Assembly (NCBI GenBank): GCA_964508185.1
Contig: CAZDSS010000044.1
Location: 1 to 20,551 of the forward strand
Length of the DNA: 20,551 nucleotides
Reading direction: 5' to 3'
Source of the DNA: CAZDSS01 sp964508185
GTDB lineage: Bacteria; Pseudomonadota; Alphaproteobacteria; Sphingomonadales; Govanellaceae
This document shows positions 15,795-20,551 of this stretch, piece after piece (positions within the stretch are counted from its first letter, which is position 1; each line of letters opens with the position of its first letter). Position numbers and translations under genes: made by a program. The notes below the pieces were generated by a model that worked only from the letters and a program-made list of their open reading frames with translations, ran no database searches and was not told where the DNA came from.

Positions 15795-17474
15795 TTACTT
15801 CTGCATCAACTGATCGGCGGCGGCGCGGGCGGCGTCGGTCACCACCGCGCCCGCCAGCATGCGGGCGATCTCCTCGCGGCGCGCCGCGGCGTCGAGGGGG
15901 GTGACGGACGTCACCGTCACCTCCGCGCCGTTGAGTTTACGGCTTGTCTTGGCGATCCGCCAGTGATGGCGGCCGGCGGCGGCCACCTGGGGCGAATGGG
16001 TGACCACGATCACCTGCGCGCCGCGGGCAAGCTTCGCAAGTCGTTCGCCCACCGCTTCGGCGACAGCCCCGCCCACGCCCCGGTCTACCTCGTCGAAGAT
16101 CAGGGTTGGCGCGCTCCCCTGGCGGGCGAGCGCCACCTTGAGCGCGAGGATGAAGCGCGCCTGCTCGCCGCCGGATGCGATGCGCATCAGGGGGCCGAAG
16201 GGCGCGCCGGGATTGGTCGAGACCTCGAACTCCACCCGCTCGCCGCCATGTTCCGTCCAGTCGGCGGGATCGAGGGGGTCGATCCGCACGCGGAACTTCG
16301 CCTTGTCCAGCTTCAGGGGCGCGAGTTCGCCATTGACCTCCTTCGCAAGCCGCTCCGCGGCCTTCATTCGGGCTTCCCGCAGCTTCTCCACGGCCGCACC
16401 GAGTCGCGCCGCGGCCTCCGCCTCGGCGGCGGCAAGGCGCTCCAATTCCTCTTCCCCGTGGTCGAGGGCGGAAAGGCGGGCATGGAGTTCGTCCCGCAGA
16501 GCCGGCAGGTCGTCCGCCGTGCAATGGTGCTTCCGCGCCATGGCGCGAATGGCGAAGAGTCGGGATTCGGTCGCTTCAAGCGCGTGGGCGTCGAAATCGA
16601 GGCGGGATGCGAGATCCTCGAGCTGCCCGATGGCCTCCGCCGTCTCCATGGCCGCCCGCTCCAGCGCGCCGAGGAGCGGCTCCAGCTGGTCGCCCAGGTT
16701 TTCGGTCATGCGTTCGAGCCGCCGGATGGCGGATCGGAGGATGGACTCGGCCCCGCCCTCATGGGTGAGCTCCCGCTGCACCTCGTCAAGCGCGCCGCGG
16801 ATCTTGCCGCTTTGCATCATGAGGGTGCGCTCGGCGGCGAGCCGCTCCTCCTCCCCCGCTTCGGGGGCGAGGGCGTCAAGCTCGGCCACCGCATGGCGGA
16901 GATATTCCTCGTCGGCCCGGGCGGCGGCGAGGCTTTCCTGCTCCCGCGCCAGGGCTTCCGCCGCGGCGAGGCGATCGGCATGGGCGTCGCGCACCGCCGC
17001 CGCCAGTTCGTCGAGTCCCCCGAAGGCATCAAGCAGGCGCCGGTGCCCCGCCGCCTGGACGAGGCCGCGATCCGCATGCTGGCCGTGGATCTCCACCAGC
17101 ATGTCGCCGAGATCCTTGAGAAGGCCCACGCTCACCGACTGGTCGTTGACGAAGGCGCGGCTCCGTCCGTCACGGTCGATGACCCGGCGCAGGATGAGCT
17201 GACCGCCCTCCTCCGCCGCAAGCCCCTGTTCCGCAAGGCGGACCCAGACGGGATGATCGGGCGGCAGCTCGAACACCGCCGAGACGCTGCCCTGCGCCGC
17301 GCCCTCGCGCACCATGGGCGCCGCCGCCCGCGCGCCGAGGGCGAGCCCCAGGGCGTCGAGCAGGATGGACTTGCCCGCGCCCGTCTCGCCGGTCAGCACA
17401 CAAAGATCCGCCTCGAACGCGAGGTCGAGGCGGTCGATCAGAACGATGTTCGAAATGCTCAGGCTGTGCAGCAT
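15795..17474 (-). CDS. recN: DNA repair protein RecN
   Basis: A 559-residue SMC-like ATPase for double-strand break repair. Walker A GETGAGKS is at 29-36. A long coiled-coil middle rich in Glu, Ala, Leu and Arg runs from about 150 to 380. The ABC signature region ASGGEQARFILALK follows, with Walker B LIFDEVDRGVGG at 458-469 and the switch histidine in VVTHSPQVAA. Length and domain order are normal. The gene follows bamD after 18 bases and precedes ligA by 6 bases. This bamD-recN-ligA order is conserved in many alphaproteobacteria. I saw no alphaproteobacterial LexA box (GAAC-N7-GAAC or its complement) in the short upstream gap, so SOS control, if any, would act elsewhere. Confidence 0.96.
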   Translation of the reverse strand: MLHSLSISNIVLIDRLDLAFEADLCVLTGETGAGKSILLDALGLALGARAAAPMVREGAAQGSVSAVFELPPDHPVWVRLAEQGLAAEEGGQLILRRVIDRDGRSRAFVNDQSVSVGLLKDLGDMLVEIHGQHADRGLVQAAGHRRLLDAFGGLDELAAAVRDAHADRLAAAEALAREQESLAAARADEEYLRHAVAELDALAPEAGEEERLAAERTLMMQSGKIRGALDEVQRELTHEGGAESILRSAIRRLERMTENLGDQLEPLLGALERAAMETAEAIGQLEDLASRLDFDAHALEATESRLFAIRAMARKHHCTADDLPALRDELHARLSALDHGEEELERLAAAEAEAAARLGAAVEKLREARMKAAERLAKEVNGELAPLKLDKAKFRVRIDPLDPADWTEHGGERVEFEVSTNPGAPFGPLMRIASGGEQARFILALKVALARQGSAPTLIFDEVDRGVGGAVAEAVGERLAKLARGAQVIVVTHSPQVAAAGRHHWRIAKTSRKLNGAEVTVTSVTPLDAAARREEIARMLAGAVVTDAARAAADQLMQK

Positions 17475-17492
17475 GGCCGCCCGGCTATGGCA

Positions 17493-18374
17493 TCAGGAAC
17501 CCGACCGCGAACCGTCCCCGCCGACGCCCGCGCCGTCCGCCTGCCGGATGCCCTTGCGGGAGAGCAGGGCGTAGCTCCGCTTGTACCACTTGTCGCCCGG
17601 ATAGTTGTGGCCGAGGACGGCGGCGGCGGCGCGCGCCTCGTCGATCATGCCGAGGGCGAGATAGGTTTCGGTCAGGCGATGCAGCGCCTCGGGCACATGG
17701 GTGGTGGTGTTGTACTTCTCCACCACCGTGCGGAAGCGCATGGCCGCGGCGAGATATTCCTGGGCATTGAGATAGAAGCGGCCGACCGCCATTTCCTTGC
17801 CGGCGAGATGGTCCCGGGTGAGCTCGAGCTTGAGGGCGGCGTCCCGCGCGTAATCCGTGTTGGGGAAGCGGCGCACCACCTCCTGCAGCGCGCTCATGGC
17901 CATTTCCGTCATCTTCTGGTCGCGGCCCACGTCCGAGATCTGCTCATAATAGCAGATGGCGATGAGGTAGTAGGCGTAGGGCGCATCCTTGTTCCCCGGA
18001 TGGAGGGCGAGGAAGCGCTCGGCGGCCAGCACCGCGTCCTCATACTTGTTGGACATGTAGTAGGAATAGGCGGCCATCAGCTGCGCCCGCCGCGCCCAGG
18101 CGGAATAGGGGTGCTGGCGCTCCACCTCGTCGAAATAGGCGGCGGCGAAGCGGTACTGGCGGTCGTCGAGATAATTCCCCGCCATGTTGTAGATCTCGCC
18201 GACGTCGCGCTCCACATATTCCTCTTCCTTCGTACCGCTGCAGGCGGCAAGAAGACCCGCGAGAACGACGGCGCCCGCCCCGGCCCTGCAAAAGGTCGCA
18301 ATACTTTGGATCCAATCCTTGCGAAGCGCAAAGGATTGCAGTAGTTTTCGCTCGCCAGGGCAAAAATCGTTCAT
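17493..18374 (-). CDS. bamD: Outer membrane assembly lipoprotein BamD
   Basis: An outer-membrane lipoprotein of the BAM complex that inserts beta-barrel proteins. The lipobox LLAAC is preceded by a hydrophobic stretch AGAGAVVLAG. The mature part has tetratricopeptide-like helical repeats, for example YNMAGNYLDDRQYRFAAAYF and ALHRLTETYLALGMIDEARA. Homologous BamD proteins are of similar length. The start is uncertain. ATG 18374 gives 293 residues with the lipid Cys at 45, already a long signal region. ATG 18404 has the better ribosome site (AGGGTGG, 8 bases away) but gives an even longer N-terminus, and a GTG at 18416 is also open. The gene heads the bamD-recN-ligA set. In the usual arrangement lpxC would lie upstream of it; here there is a 318-base gap and then an XRE gene on the other strand. 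Confidence 0.9.
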   Translation of the reverse strand: MNDFCPGERKLLQSFALRKDWIQSIATFCRAGAGAVVLAGLLAACSGTKEEEYVERDVGEIYNMAGNYLDDRQYRFAAAYFDEVERQHPYSAWARRAQLMAAYSYYMSNKYEDAVLAAERFLALHPGNKDAPYAYYLIAICYYEQISDVGRDQKMTEMAMSALQEVVRRFPNTDYARDAALKLELTRDHLAGKEMAVGRFYLNAQEYLAAAMRFRTVVEKYNTTTHVPEALHRLTETYLALGMIDEARAAAAVLGHNYPGDKWYKRSYALLSRKGIRQADGAGVGGDGSRSGS

Positions 18375-18427
18375 CGGACGCACTTTAACTTTCGATGTAA
18401 CCATAACGCGAGCCACCCTGGAAACCT

Positions 18428-18460
18428 ATTCCCCAAAAACGGGGAATGGACAGTTTTGGG
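18428..18460 (-). promoter_or_regulatory. Two mutually exclusive hairpins in the bamD leader
   Basis: ATTCCCC (18428-18434) pairs with GGGGAAT (18441-18447). CCCAAAA (18432-18438) pairs with TTTTGGG (18454-18460). Both are perfect 7-base pairings and share bases 18432-18434 and part of the loop, so only one can form at a time. They lie 54-86 bases before the bamD ATG at 18374. This resembles a switchable leader, although no U tract marks either as a terminator. It could also be two overlapping DNA-binding dyads. Confidence 0.4.
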
Positions 18461-18647
18461 CCGCGGCTGTATGTTGTTCGTATAGCACGGCTTCCGGTAG
18501 GAGGACCATTTTTTTAGGTTTTCGTGCTGTTGTCGCCTTTTGAGGGAACTTGGACGGGACCAAAATACTTCTTTAAGGTGCGGTGCCGCCGGATTCCCGA
18601 ATAGCGCGGCAAGTTCAACAACCAGAACGAGACATCACAAAAGAACG

Positions 18648-18659
18648 GCGAACGTTCGC
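18648..18659. promoter_or_regulatory. Palindromic operator candidate upstream of the XRE gene
   Basis: GCGAACGTTCGC is a perfect 12-base palindrome ending 33 bases before the XRE start codon. The half-site GAACG is repeated at 18625-18629 and 18643-18647. XRE-type repressors often bind short palindromes close to their own promoters, so autoregulation is a reasonable inference. Binding has not been shown. Confidence 0.45.
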
Positions 18660-18692
18660 AACTAGTGCCAGTTTCAACTGTGGAGCAACGCA

Positions 18693-19220
18693 ATGGCTAA
18701 ACAACCGGCTCGCAAGGGTCGCCCCCCGGGCAGCACCAAACGCACGGCGGCGAAGGCCGCCCCCGCGTCGGAAAGCGTAAGCAAGAAAGCAGCGCCGCGC
18801 AAGGCCGAGTCCGGTCGGAAGCGAGGCGCAAGACAGAGCCCCTTCGCCAAGAAGGTGGACGTGCATGTGGGCGAGCGTCTGCGCGAACGGCGCAGCCTCA
18901 TGGGTTACACGCAGGAGTCGCTGGCGTCCCAGCTCAAGCTTTCGCACCAGCAGGTGCAGAAGTACGAAACCGGCGCCAACCGCATCAGCGCCGGGCGGCT
19001 CTATGAGCTGGCCAAGACCCTGGGCGTGAGCGTCAGCTACTTCTTCGAAGGCTTCGACGAGGACATGCCCATGGCCGAGCCGAAGCATGGCGGAACCAAC
19101 CGTTCGGCCATCGAGATCGCGCAGAACTTCAGCGAGATCAAGGATCCGACGGTGAAATCCACCCTCTCCAGCCTCGTCAAGCTGCTCGCCCAGCACGAGC
19201 GGGAGCGTCACGCGGCCTGA
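18693..19220 (+). CDS. XRE-family transcriptional regulator with basic N-terminal tail
   Basis: A 175-residue DNA-binding protein. The helix-turn-helix domain spans about 59-115: VGERLRERRSLMGYTQESLA, then LKLSHQQVQKYETGANRISA, then GRLYELAKTLGVSVSYFFEG. This matches the alphaproteobacterial XRE subgroup with the QQVQKYExGxNRI core. The C-terminal 60 residues, ending in SSLVKLLAQHERERHAA, are typical of that subgroup. The unusual part is residues 1-54, a low-complexity Lys/Arg/Ala/Pro tail (MAKQPARKGRPPGSTKRTAA and on) that looks like a histone H1 tail with one AT-hook-like KGRPPGS. GGAGC lies 7 bases before the ATG. It faces ftsZ tail to tail across a strong terminator and sits where lpxC is usually found. 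Targets are unknown. Confidence 0.9.
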   Translation: MAKQPARKGRPPGSTKRTAAKAAPASESVSKKAAPRKAESGRKRGARQSPFAKKVDVHVGERLRERRSLMGYTQESLASQLKLSHQQVQKYETGANRISAGRLYELAKTLGVSVSYFFEGFDEDMPMAEPKHGGTNRSAIEIAQNFSEIKDPTVKSTLSSLVKLLAQHERERHAA

Positions 19221-19277
19221 TCCCGCGGCTCCCCCGGGGCTTGCGCCGCCCCGGTCCTTCTCACGGAAAAGATGAAC

Positions 19278-19313
19278 AAAACGGCCCAGGACGGGTAGGT
19301 CTTGGGCCGTTTT
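19278..19313. terminator. Strong bidirectional Rho-independent terminator
   Basis: AAAACGGCCCAGGAC (19278-19292) and GTCTTGGGCCGTTTT (19299-19313) make a 15-base stem with one G-U wobble and a 6-base GGGTAG loop. The A run on the left and T run on the right give a U tract in both directions. It lies 57 bases after the XRE stop and 189 bases after the ftsZ stop, so it can end both converging transcripts. Confidence 0.9.
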
Positions 19314-19502
19314 CATTTGACCGGCCCGCCGGGGCCGAAGCGCTGCCGAAACGGGCGGCGGCTGGAGATCGCCGGAGCGACCGCCGCACCGGCCCGGCGC
19401 GCGCCCTGGGCCCGCAGCCTGCCGGTCAATGGCCGGACCGGGGCGCGAACGGCGATCGCCGCGCGGGACCGGTCCAGTCAATGACTTCGTGCGAGTCCGT
19501 CC
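19314..19502. other. GC-rich region between terminator and ftsZ stop
   Basis: No gene can be supported in these 189 bases. They contain the 12-base palindrome CGGCGATCGCCG (19450-19461) and GGACCGGTCC (about 19467-19476), either of which could arise by chance in such GC-rich DNA. I saw no recognisable remnant of lpxC. Confidence 0.5.
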
Positions 19503-20551
19503 TCAGTTGGCCTGACGGCGCAGGAAGGTCGGGATCTCCAGCTGCTCGTCGAGCTTGCGGTTGGCCGACATGCGGTCGTCCGCGCTCACCCGGGCGAGGC
19601 TCGGGGCCTTGGACGGCGCGGGCTGCGGGGCATGGACCGGCTGCGGCGCCGCCGCCTTTTCGGGCTCGCTCCGCATGGCCGGGGCCTTGCGCTCGAAGAG
19701 ATCCGGCGCGGTCCGCTCCTGCGCCTGGGCCTGGGCGCGACGGCCGCGGCCGGTCATGCGCTCGAACCAGGACAGGCTTTCCTTCTGCTTCACCGGGGCG
19801 GGCTTGCGCTCGGGCGCGGGGCCGTTGGCAAGGACCGCTTCGGCGAAGGGTTCGGGCTCGCGCTGGCCGTGGATCTCGATCACCGGCTGCGAGGGCTCCA
19901 TGGGCGCAGGCGGCACGAAGGCCGCAACCTGCGGCTCGGCCGCGCCTTCTTCCACATAGACCTCGTCTTCCGCGGTCTCGGCAGCAACCTCGGCGACATG
20001 CTCCGCAGGCGCTTCCTCCTCGGCGAAGGCCGCAGGCTCGGCCGCTTCCTCGGCCTCGACGGAGCCGGCAACCGCCGCCGGGCGGGTGGTGATGGTCTCG
20101 ATCCGCGCCGTGCGCTCGACCGCCGTCTGGATCAGGCTTTCGGGACGCAGCTGGGCGTTGTCGGAGGCTTCGATGCCGGTCGCCACGACGGAGACGCGCA
20201 TGCGGCCGTTGAGGCTTTCATCCAGCGCCGAGCCCACGAGGATGTTGGCGTCGGGGTCCACTTCCGCGCGGATGCGGTTCGCGGCCTCGTCCACCTCGAA
20301 CAGGGTGAGGTCCATGCCGCCGGTGATGTTGATGAGGACGCCCTTGGCGCCCTTCATGGACACCTCGTCGAGGAGCGGGTTGGAAATGGCCGCTTCCGCC
20401 GCTTCGAGGGCGCGGTTCTCGCCTTCGGCTTCGCCCGTGCCCATCATGGCCTTGCCCATCTCGCTCATCACCGTGCGCACGTCGGCGAAGTCGAGGTTCA
20501 CGAGGCCCGGCATGACCATGAGGTCGGTGACGCCGCGGACACCCGAATGCA
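19503..20551 (-). CDS. ftsZ: Cell division protein FtsZ (N-terminal part outside window)
   Basis: C-terminal 348 residues of the tubulin-like GTPase that forms the division ring. The reading frame stays open to the window end, where the residues HSGVRGVTDLMVMPGLVNLD precede the catalytic T7 loop NLDFADVRTVMSEMG. The GTP-binding domain's GGGTGTG motif is therefore off the edge. The activation domain continues to about NGRMRVSVVATGIEA. Then comes a long linker of roughly 180 residues rich in Ala, Glu and Pro, longer than in Escherichia coli and typical of alphaproteobacteria. It ends with the conserved peptide LEIPTFLRRQAN, which binds FtsA and other partners. The gene runs toward the bidirectional terminator at 19278-19313. 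ftsA and ftsQ would be expected further along. Confidence 0.96.
   Translation of the reverse strand, partial: HSGVRGVTDLMVMPGLVNLDFADVRTVMSEMGKAMMGTGEAEGENRALEAAEAAISNPLLDEVSMKGAKGVLINITGGMDLTLFEVDEAANRIRAEVDPDANILVGSALDESLNGRMRVSVVATGIEASDNAQLRPESLIQTAVERTARIETITTRPAAVAGSVEAEEAAEPAAFAEEEAPAEHVAEVAAETAEDEVYVEEGAAEPQVAAFVPPAPMEPSQPVIEIHGQREPEPFAEAVLANGPAPERKPAPVKQKESLSWFERMTGRGRRAQAQAQERTAPDLFERKAPAMRSEPEKAAAPQPVHAPQPAPSKAPSLARVSADDRMSANRKLDEQLEIPTFLRRQAN

Larger units (their letters stand above)
18375..18692. other. Divergent intergenic region between bamD and the XRE gene
   Basis: This 318-base stretch has lower GC than its surroundings and no gene that I can support. It holds two overlapping inverted repeats near bamD (18428-18460), a TATAGC hexamer at 18481-18486, an orphan AGGAGG at 18499-18504 followed by a run of seven T, and a 12-base palindrome at 18648-18659. 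It must contain the promoters of both bamD and the XRE gene. A TTGGAC at 18550-18555 with TTAAGG 17 bases later is the best, still weak, promoter guess for the XRE gene. Confidence 0.6.

Noticed and set aside
13911..18344. A 1477-codon open frame on the plus strand across ligA, recN and bamD
   Set aside because: It lies antisense to three well-supported genes, its composition is typical of the GC-rich reverse-frame effect, and no domain is recognisable.
18426..18509. A 27-codon frame (MVLLPEAVLYEQ...) on the minus strand just before bamD
   Set aside because: It has no ribosome site before its ATG and overlaps the inverted repeats; chance is more likely.
18625..18659. LexA (SOS) box upstream of the XRE gene
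   Set aside because: The GAAC copies are 14 and 3 bases apart, not the 7-base spacing of the alphaproteobacterial GAAC-N7-GAAC box.
19450..19461. HIP1-like palindrome CGGCGATCGCCG
   Set aside because: A single copy in very GC-rich DNA has no significance without genome-wide counts.

Overview
The window looks like a chromosomal core segment of a GC-rich Gram-negative bacterium, most likely an alphaproteobacterium. The reasons are the gene sets nagZ-scpA-scpB, uvrD/pcrA-prmA and bamD-recN-ligA next to ftsZ, the alphaproteobacterial style of the FtsZ C-terminus, and strong GC bias that leaves very long antisense reading frames. No insertion sequence, phage gene, CRISPR array, tRNA or rRNA was seen.

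Layout. Positions 1-3183 (+): nagZ (start cut off by the window edge), a site-2-protease-like M50 metalloprotease, scpA and scpB, tightly coupled. Positions 3197-4201 (-): an unknown exported protein and a VOC/glyoxalase-fold protein. Positions 4314-4835 (+): a PAS_5-type protein whose 3' end overlaps the converging yhhQ-type transporter gene (4801-5505, -). Positions 5608-9765 (-): msrP, msrQ, a 71-aa lipoprotein, an MliC-like lipoprotein and ilvD in one direction. Positions 9903-13090 (+): a UvrD/PcrA helicase and prmA. Positions 13103-13450 (-): an unrecognised 115-aa protein. Positions 13656-18374 (-): bamD, recN and ligA, read in that order. Positions 18693-19220 (+): an XRE regulator with an unusual basic tail. 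Positions 19503-20551 (-): the C-terminal part of ftsZ.

How the genes fit together. The first block joins peptidoglycan recycling, membrane proteolysis and chromosome condensation. The msrPQ block is an envelope-repair group with two extra lipoproteins, one of which resembles a lysozyme inhibitor but lacks its usual key residues. The last block is the cell-division/envelope/DNA-repair cluster. In the arrangement I know from alphaproteobacteria, lpxC lies between ftsZ and bamD. Here that slot holds a convergently placed XRE regulator with its own palindromic operator candidate and a strong bidirectional terminator.

I did not find a clearly new multi-gene defence or metabolic system. The best leads are the XRE gene with its histone-like tail and regulatory DNA in the lpxC slot, the degenerate MliC-like protein beside msrPQ, and several precise inverted repeats in intergenic DNA.
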